The notes beneath the pieces are model-generated. The model saw nothing but the letters and a program-made list of their open reading frames with translations. It searched no databases and had not been told where the DNA came from. From Eudromia elegans (lineage: Eukaryota; Chordata; Aves; Tinamiformes; Tinamidae): a DNA stretch of 64,000 bases. The position numbers and the translations under genes are program-made. The stretch spans positions 950,252 through 1,014,251 of the forward strand of contig PTEX01000205.1 of the NCBI GenBank assembly GCA_003342815.1, written 5' to 3'. Within the stretch, counting starts at the first letter, position 1. Each line of letters starts with the position of its first letter. Positions 1 to 11,309 of the stretch are shown one piece after another.

Positions 1-284
1 AACAGTGTAGATAAATTCATGTGCTCCTGGATGAAGTGAGGAACATGCTTATCAATAGTTCAGTAATTTTTTGGAAAAAAACCCACTAGTAACACAAACC
101 TAATTTTTGTGATCCTTGATGCCCTTACCAGGATTCATATTAGTGAACATGGGAGAAATGTATACAGTAGAGGTAAGATTTTTTTTTCTGGAGGTTGGCT
201 TAAGTGAAAAAAAGTAGTATGAGAAACCTAGCAGTTCCTTAAAGAAACACTATTAAGGGCATAGTGCAGATTATTCTATTGAGA
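1..284. other. Gene-free lead-in, no feature seen
   Basis: AT-rich DNA with short A and T runs. I see no open frame of note, no splice-site pair and no repeat boundary. The right edge runs into a probable CR1 remnant. Confidence 0.5.
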
Positions 285-560
285 AGGAAAGACAGGAAGT
301 ACAGTAGGAACCTGGGTTAGCTAAATCGAGAGCTCTTCCCACACTTCAAACATAAGGAAGAGCGCATAAAGTGGAAACTGGGTCAGCTCAGTAAGGCCAA
401 CTGCAAGCGTATAAATCAGTGAAACTGCTCCTAGAGAGGAAAGACTATTGGTGGGTGACGGTGAAAAGGCTTGGGTTTTTTATGTCTAATATGTCAGATT
501 TCAGTAAAAAGATCAACTGCAATAAGGTGACTAATACCAATATGGACAGGAGAAAGTAGG
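285..560 (+). mobile_element. Possible decayed CR1 LINE, upstream ORF2 part
   Basis: The order of short words here (a GGAAAGACAGGAAG-like start, a GTGGAAACTGGGTCAG-like middle, then GTGAAAAGGCTTGGG) resembles the stretch of CR1 ORF2 between the endonuclease and reverse-transcriptase domains, read on the plus strand. It precedes the clearer reverse-transcriptase piece at 838 in the correct order and orientation, so both may come from one insertion with internal loss. Every reading frame is broken, so it is inactive. The match is from memory and is weak; chance similarity remains possible. Confidence 0.35.
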
Positions 561-837
561 GAGGAAATAACTTGTATTACATAGTATGTATGTAATTTAG
601 ATGTTTTCCTGTCAACTGGGCAGCTGCTAAACTTTGTCCTTGGTGTTTAAAGGGCTGGTTCATAAACTCTCAGAGCCTCTAAGTTACTTGCAAGAACTTT
701 TGAAGGAAAGATAAGTTACCTAAAGGTTGAAAGAAATGAAAAGATAATTCTGTAAAGTGAAGTATAGCAGTGAAAAGTGAAACTTGTAGCTTTATTTTAA
801 TTGTTGTACAGAGAAAGTTATCAGTGAGCTGCTGTCA
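561..837. other. Spacer between two CR1-like pieces
   Basis: No recognisable repeat core or open frame. If the flanking pieces are one CR1 copy, this is either the same element decayed past recognition or unrelated DNA left by a deletion. Confidence 0.35.
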
Positions 838-1240
838 AAGAGAATGCCTAGTGAATATCTAAGGGGTTCTGTCCTGGATATGACGTTGTTCATGTTTTTA
901 TTAATGACCTGAATAAATGGCTGGGGAGTAGCTTATTAAATTTGCAGGTGCCACCAAAATTAGAGGAATTATCAAGATATGGGGTACTGAGTTTGCAGTA
1001 TTCTCCATGTAGATAAAATTTTTGCATGATGTGACGTGGTAATTATAGTGGACCACAGATGGGAAACAAGTGCAAATTGGAACGATCTTGAAAAAAAGAA
1101 AAATGCACCACTAGGGGATATATACACATAAGGGGCAACAAAGATATATGGAAAATTATGCTTTCACTATATTAAACACCAGAAAAGTCTGTGGACAAAG
1201 TAGAGATAATACAGATGAGAACTCTGGTTATCAAAGGCTG
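838..1240 (+). mobile_element. Decayed CR1 LINE, reverse-transcriptase region
   Basis: CR1 is the main non-LTR retrotransposon of birds and reptiles. The text GGGGTTCTGTCCTGG, then TTTTTATTAATGACCTG, then AAATTTGCAGGTGCCACC follows the CR1 segment that encodes the reverse-transcriptase motif leading into the FADD-type catalytic box. About 120 bases later TTATAGTGGACCACAGAT matches the next conserved CR1 block. Indels and stops interrupt all frames, and the residues of the catalytic box no longer read through, so the copy is dead. The older CR1 style suggests an ancient insertion. The right boundary is uncertain. Confidence 0.8.
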
Positions 1241-1346
1241 AGAATATATGTCCTAAAAGGAATGATTGGAAGAGTATTTTAAACCAAATGAAATTATATT
1301 CTGCTACATTTTGCTGATGCACAAACTTTTCTCTTCTTTCTTACAG

Positions 1347-1457
1347 CATACAGGGATGCCATTTCTGTCATGGATGTGTCCCCTGTGTGCGAGATCCAAG
1401 TCTTTTGCCTGGCAGTAGCTATGCAGGCCATGGTCTGCTATCTCAGAGGGCATGAGG
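1347..1457 (+). other. Exon-like segment with strong acceptor
   Basis: A textbook acceptor, a CT-rich tract ending TTACAG at 1341-1346, is followed by 111 bases and then GAGG|GTATGC, a passable donor. One frame, entered after two bases, stays open for 36 codons up to the donor and begins YRDAISVMDVSPVCEIQVFC. A second frame is also long. I recognise no family. It sits just downstream of a CR1 remnant, so exonisation of nearby DNA or simple chance are both possible. No expression evidence is available from the sequence. Confidence 0.2.
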
Positions 1458-2760
1458 GTATGCCGGGACACTAGGCAGTCATCTTTGCCACCCATGGCGA
1501 CCACAGAACTGCCCAAGTTTTCCTTTTAGCTCTGTAATGGCTCTTGTGAGCGGCTGTTAGAATAGTTAGTGCAACTGGTTTCACTGCATGGCCTTTTTTG
1601 TCTTGGGAAATGCATCATCTTTGCCAAGATGAGCAAGCAGAAGATGAATAATTATTTTACTACTTCACTACCAAGACGGAAACCTCTTCTCCACAAGGCT
1701 GTGCCTTTGTGTGAGGGGCATATGACATTTTTCTGCTTAGGTGACAGCTGTGACCTGTAAAACAGTGAGTTTGAAATAATTTATGAAATACACTTTAGGC
1801 TCTAATGTAACTCAAAGTAGAGTAAAAAAGCCACAAACCTTACTCCTTATAAGTAAAAAGTAAACAAATTTGCTACATATAAGCCAGAACAGAGTTAAAT
1901 TGAAGAGATTGTGAGAGAAACTCAGGAGGAGGAGAAAAAAACCCAAAAAAGATAAGAATCCATCCTAGATAATCCTAATATTCCAGGAGGACACAATGGG
2001 GAGGATATTAATTAATGAATACCTGTGGTTTGTCTCCCCCTGACCTAAAAAATCTCTACCTGGGCTAGGCTTATTTTTCCTCAGGCCTTAACTTCAAAGG
2101 GAATAAGGCTTAGTCAGCAAGCTGAATCTTGCACAGACAGCGAGGGAGAGTGCTGCAAGCAGGACAGCTCTGTCTTCCAGGACAGGCAGGAAGGAGCTGG
2201 ATCGTTCTTCACTTGGAATAAAGTGGCCATGCTGAGGTAATGAAATATTTAGATAACACTTTTCTGTGCTTTGGGTGCATTTTCCTAAATTGTGTGTTCT
2301 TTGGCAAAGAGCTATTGTTTTTGTGTTGAAGGAGCTGTGTTTTGTCTCTGCAGATTTACTGACAGCCCCTCGAAGGGGCAAACCCATTGGCACGGTCAGC
2401 CCCCTTTGGTATCTTGGCTCTTGTCAGGAGGGTTCCAGAAAGCAGCTCTGGGAGTGGGTCACAAGAGGATAATCTGTATGATCCCACTCAAGGGAAAGAG
2501 ACAAAAAAAAGTCTGTAGCTTGAAAGTGCTATGTTAATGGAAATAGGCTTCTGAGAAGGACAGCTGACCCACAGACTGGCAAGCACGCTTAAAATTGCTC
2601 TGAGGGCAGCGTTGCACAAAGGGGCATATGACTCAGAAGTCCTTCCAGGGAAGGAATCTGCTGCTGCTTTCACATAAGCATAGACTACTACAAGCATGTC
2701 ATCTTTTAAAGTGGTTATCCCAAGCTCTCCGGGAATAAAGGGAGAAGCCTCTTACGGCTT
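1458..2760. other. Gene-free segment
   Basis: Short overlapping open frames on both strands, none recognisable. A purine-rich stretch lies near 1910-1960. No repeat family could be assigned. Confidence 0.45.
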
Positions 2761-2769
2761 CTAAAGTCT

Positions 2770-3303
2770 CTAAGAGTGAACCGTAGGCAATCTTGTATTA
2801 GTCAGATGCCCCTGCTGTCCATGGAAGAAAGAAGTGCTGCTCAAAGCCTAGAGCTGCTCACTGATCTCTGCCTTTGGAACAGTCTAAAAGTCTGTGAGTT
2901 GTCCTTAGCTGTACTTGGCTACAGCATCTATTTTTCAGCTGGTACCACATGCTGCTTCTGCCTCAGCACCTCTCTACGTCGGTCAGAGTGATCTTGAGCC
3001 CTACTTCCTCCAGCACTATCGGCGTCTTCTCCTTCTGTGCAAAGCAGCAGGGAGAATCTTTTGCAGCGGTGGCATCTGCTTGCGTTTCACTAGGGGTGAC
3101 TTTTGGGGACCTTTGGCTGGGATTGAGTTTGTCACTGGAGCTGTTGGGTGGCAGGGAGCTTCAGGCCAAAGGATGGAAATGCATCGGTTGTGACTCATCC
3201 AGTGCTTGATGTTACCAGTAGGCAGCTGTGGACAGTGAGATCCTTGGTTCTGACTGGAGTTCTCATGCAGTATAAGTGGTTTATGTCCCATCATTTTTGA
3301 CAG
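2770..3303. repeat. Possible ancient unclassified interspersed repeat
   Basis: This stretch is richer in GC than its surroundings and carries long open frames on both strands (for example 3016-3294 minus, whose last residues are a run of arginines, and 2915-3193 plus). Its mix of GC content, serine- and arginine-rich frames and a downstream AAAAG|GTAAGTAA reminds me of a repeat seen in turtle and crocodilian genomes that ends in a GTAAGTAAC motif. I cannot name the family, and the resemblance is from memory. Confidence 0.25.
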
Positions 3304-3385
3304 ATGCGAAGATATAGCACTCTGGAATGGGAGAGAAACAGCAGAAAGAGGGGGCTTCTTCTATAGAACAGCCACAGTTTAAAAG
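3304..3385 (+). other. Exon-like segment, 82 bases, near-consensus donor
   Basis: The acceptor ATTTTTGACAG ends at 3303 and a near-perfect donor AAAAG|GTAAGTAA follows 3385. Between them ATG opens a frame of 20 codons that stops inside the segment, so if spliced it would be noncoding or a terminal piece. The donor could equally be part of an old dispersed repeat and not a working splice site. Confidence 0.22.
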
Positions 3386-6300
3386 GTAAGTAACTTCTCT
3401 AATAGTTTGCAGGATGTCTAATTATCTAATTTATGTAAGTAAAATCTTCCAATTTCTCATCCTAGTCCCACTATGATGTTCCTTTGGGATCTGCCTTGGG
3501 TAATGTACAGAGAGTAAACAAAAGAAAACTAACAAACAGCAATATTGTAGTGTAAAGCAATTCAGTTTATGGACGGTATGCCTTTCTTTCCCCCTGTCTC
3601 TTTTCAGCTTTCATCCCAGTGGGAAACACAGATAAATGTTCGCTTTTACTCATCATTATGGGACCTTGGAAGAGTTCAGGCTGGTCTCTTGTTCTGCTCT
3701 TATGGGAAAACAAAACTACCTTCTTGGCTTGACAACAGTGCAGTTTCCAAATGTTGCCATGGTGATCACCTATGTAACATCACTACCACTTTTCACAACA
3801 GCTCAATTTAACATTCAAGTTGAATATTTCCATGATTATGGGAGGGTAATTATTTCATTACTCAAGGGAAGAAGATTTAGGAGGTAAATAGCTCTTCATT
3901 AGTTCTTAAATGAATTTCCTAGTCTTTTTAGGCCACAGAAATGCCAAATATTAAAGAGACAAAAACAAGGGGAGTCAAATTCAGATATTCTTATTCATCC
4001 TGACTTCCATTAAATCTCATTCTGAGTAGCCAGGAAAGTCAAAATGTGTCTGCCCATTAAATGCTCTTGAAACTTGGAGTGTTACGCTTGGCAGTCAAAG
4101 GTGCCATATGTTCAAAGGTATAATTGCTAACAGAGGTACAGAAAACTTACAGGTTGAATCACTGACAACCCGATATGCCTGTGCCTGAAGAAGCACTCAA
4201 AAATACAAGTGAGCAGGACAAGGAAGGGATGAGCATTCAAGCTCATCACTCAAAAACTTCTTCCTTGCTTTAACTACAGATGTTTTTACTGCTAGATGTG
4301 TTTTATGGCTATGACTAGTTACCAGAATCCATTATCTTCTTTCCTTTAATTAAAACCAAATATTTTTCTTTAGAATCTGAGAAACCAGTAACTTTGCTAT
4401 AGAAGGATTATGTGTGATGCAGGAATACCTAGGGTCATTTGTGGCCGTCTGGTACATATGTAGTGGAGTATATATGCATGTTTTAATTAAGTGAAACCAT
4501 CAATTTCCACTTAGAAGTGGATATAAACAAGGAAAGAAATGAAATTACAAACTCAACTGGGAATTTAAATAAAAAGATAAACTTTTTTTTTTTACTGGAA
4601 AGTGAATGTTGTCTTCTAGTTAAATCAGAGTTGGGACATGAAACAGGCCTTTCAAATAACTTAATGGATTATAAACAAATGATGGCCACAACAGAATAAG
4701 GATTAATATAACCTAAGAAAAAGAAAATAATTATATTGTAACACTTGTTAATTTGTCCTTCATGTTCTGGAATGTAGTATTTTTTGGAGTCTTTTTGTTA
4801 GAGGAAAAAAAGCTTTCAGATGCCTCACTTTGAATCATACTATTAGTTAGGAATTGGGGGAAATGATTCATGATTTCATTTGCCTGCATTTTTATGTTTT
4901 CCAGGGAAAATAAATGAGTAGGTTTATATAATCACAATGAAACATTTCAAGAATAGTGGTGCAAAATTTTTAAGATTGTCCCCAGCCTGCCAAGGTTTCA
5001 GGACGCTACTAATGTGTCTAGACAAGCAGCTGTTTATGTGGCCTTGGCTGTCGTTGTCTTCCCTCGTTTTGTGTGGGCTAGGGTTCAGCAATGATGCAAC
5101 TCGGGAACCAAGTGACTGGGGATGTAAAAGACGCAGGAAAGTATTGCAATGTGAAGCTAAATCAGACTGAAGTAAAACATGATAAATTTTTTTTTGTTTA
5201 TTCCATTTTTCAGGCATGTCTGCCAGATGGAAAGCAAGAATAGGTCAACAGTGGAAATGGCTGGAAAATGCTTTGTTTATTTTTCCATAAAAATCTGATT
5301 TGTGGAAAAACTTTCCTTGGGAATGTACCAGTCTTACCTAAACTTCCTTAGATGAAGGGGGAGACTACAGACCATGAGAGAGCACTTCAAGGTAGTTGCC
5401 CACTCCTTTCAGCTCTTAATAGTGGTGGAGACATCTGTATACTAGCTGCAATTCGCTGTTGGCCATTGTGCTAATTTTGTTATGTATTTTCCTAGCAGGG
5501 CAATGGATTTCTACCAGAAAAGTATGCAATAAGAGGAAAATACAGCTGGAGTCCAGACCCAGTGCCTGATAGCACGGGAAATATTTCATTTGTAGTGCCT
5601 GGTAAGCTGAACGCTTTTTGCTCTTAGCACTCTGTAAAGTGGAATTTAGGCTGCTCATACAATTCTTCTTCTGAGGAAGAATTTAGTGGGGTGCCTGGGG
5701 TTTAAATTGAACAAGGTGTGATGTCTAAAATTAAAGAAAGAGAATGAGAAAATAGCTGTTCTTGAGCTTAAGTTGCCCTCGTCTGACTCAGCTCAGCCAA
5801 GCAAACAATTTGGACACAATTCAACAAATCAGTGCTCACATGCTTAGTACTCAGAGTTTTGTACAACCACTGGAAGTAAGCATGTAGGAGAGGAATTATT
5901 TGTTTATAATATTTGGTTGCTATTTGGTGTGCAAAAGCTCATGAGTGTGAGGATGCAAAATATTTACTCTTGCTTCTGCCTCCAGGATAAAGGTAGATTT
6001 GAAGGTATCTTTAGCAAGTCTTATCTCATTTTGATGTCTTCTGTGTGATGAATAACAGAAAAACAATGTGTTTTGCCTGAGAAACAGTGCTAAAGTAGAG
6101 CCGTGCTGCTCGTTTACTTTTTTGGTTGACCTTTATCATTTTTAAAACTAATAGGATTAAAGTACTATTTAAAATATTTAAATGTTGTTCAGTTTTAAAG
6201 CACATGCTGCTATCCTGGCAATTAGATGCAAATTCTCTTCACTGTTGCAGCAGAAGGACACTCAGAAGTACAGTTTTAATAATTAAAAACCATAAAAACC

Positions 6301-6517
6301 TATAAGTGGTGTAATAAAACTGTTTTATATAATATTTGTAAGATCTGTGGTAAAAACTTGAGGAGGAGAATAGCGATTTTTCACCTCTCTGTCACTTAAA
6401 TAGTTTTTTAAAAGTTTTCTTTTGATTTTCTAATGACATAGAAAAATGTTATCTGTCTTGACAATATCACAGAACCACCAGAAAAAACTCCTAGTGTCTC
6501 AAGTAGTTTAAACCTGC
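3386..6517. other. Gene-free AT-rich segment
   Basis: AT-rich sequence with scattered short open frames on both strands and no recognised coding or repeat content. An octamer motif ATGCAAAT occurs at 6226-6233, a POU-factor site in principle but expected by chance at this length. A homopolymer T run sits near 4585. Confidence 0.5.
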
Positions 6518-6554
6518 AAAAAAAAAATATATATACACACACATATATATATAT
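6518..6554. repeat. Compound microsatellite (A)n(TA)n(CA)n(TA)n
   Basis: Ten A bases at 6518-6527 are followed by TA, CA and again TA dinucleotides. The order suggests CA units arising inside a TA tract or the reverse. It is likely length-polymorphic. Confidence 0.9.
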
Positions 6555-8298
6555 GGAAACGTGTAGGCTTTTATATGTGGTAAAGAAATTGTATCTTGCT
6601 ATGAATGCTGATTTTGGTGGAAGGATAGATATAAGCTTTAAATTTGACTCTGCAGTCACCACAAAACTAGATAGATTTGTTAAGTGGAGGAGAGCACAGA
6701 ATCACCACGTCCAACCTAAATGCTATCTTAGGTCTTTCCCTTCTCCCTTTATCTGAATGTTTTTTGCTATGACAGCTCTTGAGGAGTATGTAGACCTGAT
6801 AATTGTCTTTTTATGGAGGAGAGGAAGTGTTCCAGCAGATTTGGGTTCCCTTCACTCAGGCAACCCAAATTAAACATCAGTATGGTCACTTTTACTACCG
6901 TTGCCTCATGGTGTGCCCTGAGATTGAAGATGCTCAGGAGTTCTGGTCAGCAGCATGTATTTCTTTGTTGTCCAAGATCATTCCTTGTTGTCTATCATCA
7001 ACCATCAACGAATATTTATGGTAGGAAAATGAAACAAAATTTTCAGAAAGAAAAGCTAGTGTTTGTCCATTAAATTTGCCATTTTCCCTGGTAAATAGTT
7101 ACTTAATCATGTCCATTTGGTTTAGTCAAAAGCCCAGTTTCCTATTAAAACAGATTTGAAAGAAATGTCTCACTAGTACTCGTATGTGGCCACCATGTTT
7201 ATGACCTGCATTTTTCTCTAAGATGACTCTTGAGTAAATGAAGTTACTAAAACAACTGCCACCCTTTCTCTGCCTCAAGAAATAACACTGACGTGAGTGG
7301 AAGGGCTGTGATAGGGTTTTCCTGTCCTCCTCTGGTGATCAAACATGTCAATGTTTTCACCAGCTACTTACCTGGCTCCTGTGTGCCTGCCTGAGGTTTT
7401 TTGGAGAGAAATGCATGCCTGTATACCACGTAACTACCATAGTGTGGGATTTGCTGCATGGCACAGTGCCCCAAACTCCATAAATTTCCAGAGCAGAATG
7501 CCCTGTGTATGCTAGAGTTTGTACTTTTAGCAAGACATGGCATATTTCTGAATAGACATTCTTAGGCTCCAAACTTTCGTCTAAATGTTTGGGAATAGAG
7601 CTGCATAACGTTTACTCTCTGAAAAAATAGGCTTGTGAAAAGTAGCATTTTTGGAGTGATTAGAAGTATTTGAAGATAGAGATTAACTGCACTGGGTAAT
7701 TTTGGCAAAAGGAATATGAAAGGGAAATATGGAAAGACTGATAAATTTCAGAAAATGTTAAAATGTTTCATTTGAACTTTTTTGAGTAAAATTAGCTTCT
7801 CAGAGGAGCATCTTCAGTTAAAATGAACCTACATTTGGGAGGAAAAAAAATGTCCTAAAATGAGTTAAATTACTTGAAAATGAAATGAAGCAATTCAGTA
7901 TGCATTGATGCAAAGTAATTGCTGTTTTGATTTGTGTTATGGCTTATTTCTTGAAATATTTTTACAGCTCTCGCCCAAGTTTTGCAAATCAAAACAACAA
8001 CAAAAAAATGTTATTTGTCCAGCTCTGTCTGCAAATTTCATGTAATTACTTCTAAATTGAATGCATTTTGGATTGCAAATTGATCTGATTAGTAGGTGGT
8101 TTGAACTTGCTTAATATTCTTTTTATATAGGGAGAGTATTAGAAAGCATCCTTTAAAAAAGGAAAAAGAAATAAAACAAGACCAAAAAACCCCAACCCCA
8201 CTGCTTTTCTGAGTTCATATAGCCCCTCAACAGTGACGCTGAATGGTAAAACAGCACTATGTGGAACTACATGGGTATTCTTTGTAACTTATTTTGTG
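6555..8298. other. Gene-free segment
   Basis: No repeat or gene recognised. Overlapping open frames at 6803-7024 and 6813-7073 share the same bases in two frames, which argues against either being real. A short A-rich patch lies near 8000. Confidence 0.5.
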
Positions 8299-8336
8299 TG
8301 ACACTTTTTTGGATGCCTGACACTTTTTTGGATGCC
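8299..8336. repeat. Perfect 19-bp tandem duplication
   Basis: TGACACTTTTTTGGATGCC occurs twice back to back (8299-8317 and 8318-8336) with no mismatch, which points to a recent replication-slippage or assembly event. Confidence 0.95.
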
Positions 8337-8640
8337 AGTTGGTGAAGCATAATGAATGGGTTGTAAGTACAGATGATTTTATGTTGCTTAAAAAGTTTTG
8401 GCATTTTCTCTTCACCTATAGGTCAGTAAAGCTATAATCAGTTGGTTTATTTGTAGGACCTACCATACTTCTCCTGTTGAGATTAGGAAGTTGGCTACTC
8501 TATAGATAGAAAATAAATAATTAAGATATATGCAGAAAAGACAGGGGAATTAGTGCTGTATGTGATTAATTAGTTTATTTGCTCTGGTTTACTTCTGATC
8601 AAATAGAAGATGCTGAAGGAGTATAAAGTAAGGTCCTGGG
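8337..8640. other. Gene-free spacer
   Basis: AT-rich, no recognised content. Confidence 0.5.
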
Positions 8641-8712
8641 TGTACTCTAAGGGTCTGTTTCTGCCCCAGTTGACATTAAAGGCAAGTTCCTACTGATGGG
8701 ACTGATGCCATA
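8641..8712. repeat. Possible fragment of an old short dispersed repeat
   Basis: GGGTCTGTTTCTGCCCCAGT followed by TGACATTAAAGGCAAGTTCC resembles a widespread sauropsid short repeat built on GATTCTG...CATTGACTTCAATGG. Similar traces occur near 13810, 14820 and 52500. The family name is not known to me and the copy is heavily decayed. Confidence 0.3.
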
Positions 8713-9059
8713 ATTGCCTGGCTTGACACTGGTTTCTCATTTCTCAAATCCAACAGTTTTGCTCCAGAAGGGATGTTGTGAGGATGTCAGTTTTCTGTGC
8801 ACCCATCCCATGGGATGTAAATATTTGAAATAGAGGATTGAGATATTAGAAGAAGAAAAGCTTTGGAAGAAAACGTTTGTTGGCAATAAAGCCACCTTGC
8901 TACGAGCAAGACCGCCCAGGAGAACTATTTGCTCTGGGCCTGCTTTTCCAGTTGGGAAATGCATTCTCAATCCCCAGGTTTGTTGCCTTAACTTTCCTTA
9001 TTAAGGGAATTTCATCCCTTAATTTCCGGCGAACAAAACGGTGTGGAGGCGACTTGTTT

Positions 9060-9560
9060 TATCTTTAACCCAGAGCACACCAGCAATCTGCTTTTCGAGT
9101 TGGTAATTTAATATTTCATTTCCCTCCTCTTCTCGCTATTCCTTTCATTAGGCTCGAATGCTGCCTTGCTGCACGGTGGCTCTCGCTTCCCCCTTTCCAC
9201 ATGGCTGCCCGCTCTGCAGAGGATGCCTCCGTACGGATGTGCGCCTTCCCCTGACAAACAACTACCCCTGCTCCCCTCCGCAGGAGGCCATTAGGACATC
9301 ATCACGGGTTCTGCTAAGTCATCGCACAATCACAGTTTTGTGCAATCACCTCTCATCTGAGTCTATCTAGGCATATGCCACGCGGGGAAACTAGCAGTCA
9401 CAAAACACAGCACCTCCAGGCATATTATTTGTTATTTTGGTCCCAGAGTGTGACAGATAATGGCTAGTGTCTGAGGGCCTCATTGGCCGTGATGACTGGC
9501 ATCATATGCGGAAAATGCGGAAAAGCCAGAATGGGTGATCACGTCCCTGCTCAATAACAA
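9060..9560. promoter_or_regulatory. Candidate conserved noncoding element
   Basis: The block mixes moderate GC, retained CpGs, no repeat signature and many compact motif-like words (TTATTTGTTATTTTGG, GACAGATAATGG, CATCATATGCGG). The 9-bp unit ATGCGGAAA is repeated in tandem at 9506-9514 and 9515-9523. Open frames here are short and unremarkable. The call rests on the look of the sequence, not on alignment. The natural role would be a distal enhancer of a developmental gene. Confidence 0.35.
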
Positions 9561-10310
9561 CAAAAGGAACATTTTTTGTTTTCACGGCGTTTAAAAGCAC
9601 TAAAGCAGACTAAAAAGGTAATGTTTGGAGAATTATTCTGCTGAATAGACTCACAGAGCTAAATTTCCATCACATCTGTGCTTTATTACTTATTGCTTAT
9701 GAGCTGTGTGTACAAAGAGCACATGTGTCAATTTGCTTCATATTCAGCCTAGTTATCATAATGGAGCTAAACATTTAACAAGATTTTTACTAACAAAATA
9801 CCATAACATGATGCATTTGTAAGCTTGAAATGTGACAATTATTAGGAAACACTCCTTAAAATTTAGATGTACTAGGTGGGTTCCTCACACACTGAAATGA
9901 GAAAGGCAGAGAGCTCCATTACTGATACATCATTTGAGAAAATGTTCACACTTTTCCACTAGCTGTTCACACTCTTCTAATTCTTGTTAAAAATCCTTCA
10001 TTAAATCGCATGATTTCAAGGATTGTGTTAGACATTGAAATAAATGCACCCTAAACCATGTGTTTTTTTGATAGAATCAAGCCAGCTGTTTTGTGAAAGA
10101 GTTTCAGCCTGTGTAAATGTTACAAACTACTGAATTACTAAAAGGCCCCTTGATATATGATCTCATGTTGCTTAATAGGCCTGCGATTACTTTGGGGAAA
10201 AATGGGTTTTATTGTGTTAATCATATGAAAACCAAGTTACTAATCCCTATCTAATTATAAGGGGTTTTTTTTTAACTTGTAATAATATCCTAATTATTTC
10301 CTCTTATTGA
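9561..10310. promoter_or_regulatory. Candidate conserved noncoding element cluster
   Basis: AT-rich sequence dense in homeodomain-like cores (ATTATTCTGC, CTAATTATAA, TCCTAATTATTTCC) and GATA- or FOX-like words, free of repeats and of credible coding frames. Together with its neighbours it makes the longest regulatory-looking run in the left half of the window. Function is inferred. Confidence 0.33.
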
Positions 10311-10770
10311 AACATGTCCTTTTAAACGTAATCCTGAGGAAACAGTGTGTAAAAGTGCGCAGTGAAATATCTTGGCTTTAATTTTCATTTATATGCTTTT
10401 TAAATGTTTGTGTGTGTTTTGTTTCCAGTTGTATCAACAAATGCGGTTTGGCACCGTGCCCCTAGCAAATTCCCTTCCTTCCTTGATCGCTCTCTGAGCA
10501 GACCTTAATTCAGGGTTCTGTGCGAGATGTTTAGCTTATAGTGACATTAAATCAAGCGAGTATAGAGCGGCCACAATCAATCCTGAAATAAAACACGGGG
10601 CTATGCAATTTAAGATTATTTGACGGCTCGCAGGCGGATGATTAGGTAGCGGGATCATTTACTGTGCTGCCTGCCTCTGCAGAAGGTTTTGAGACTTCGC
10701 GCTGTAAGGTGCAAGAGATTGGAAGGCAGAGGAAGAAAGGATGAGGGTATTGAAAGCAGGGAAGGTGCAA
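10311..10770. promoter_or_regulatory. Candidate conserved noncoding element
   Basis: From about 10430 the DNA turns GC-richer and keeps CpGs (GAGCGGCCACAATCAATCC, TTTGACGGCTCGCAGGCGG, GACTTCGCGCTGTAAGG). CpGs are normally lost by methylation decay in neutral DNA, so their survival hints at constraint or an unmethylated state. ACAAT and ATTAGG cores are present. No gene is visible. Confidence 0.35.
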
Positions 10771-11309
10771 GAAATTACAAGTCAGTGGTGTGTAGACACC
10801 ATTGAGAAACACCTCAGCCTCGTGCCCGAGTTAGAATGCCTCTGCGGTACGTGAGACTCGTCGTGAAGCTCGTAGTCAATGGAAGAGAAAAAACCAAACA
10901 CGCAGTTTTCCTGCGATGAGCTCATCAGGGAGCTCCTCCCTAATTTAGGCTCTAGCTTGCAAAAAGAAGGGTTTTTTATATATTTTTTTTTCTGTGACAC
11001 TATTAGATCAAAACAGTACCCAGGCATTAGACAGTATTTATTAGCTTGTAAGGCCAGAGATAATCATCCCATTCAATCAGAACTCATGAATAATTCAACA
11101 GTCCCAACTCCACATAATTTCTGGCTTTACTTTTAAACCAGTATAGCATTATTTGCATTGCCTTTTTTTTGGCGGGGGAGGGGGAGAATGACAGCAAGCA
11201 GGAAAATAAAACGTTTTCCTACGATCCTGGTTCTGCTTCCCAAAGGTGCTCAGTCCATAGGATGTTCTTTCCTTTTCTTCTTGTCCCCTCCCATCTCCAA
11301 GAACAGAAA
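10771..11309. other. Gene-free segment
   Basis: Overlapping open frames at 10782-11027 minus and 10879-11136 plus lie on opposite strands of the same bases and match nothing I know. A G-rich patch GGCGGGGGAGGGGGAG is at 11171-11186. Confidence 0.45.

Noticed and set aside
6697-6725. Minus-strand CR1 tail (CAGAATCACCACGTCCAACC)
   Set aside because: Only a handful of words match and the octamer terminus is missing.
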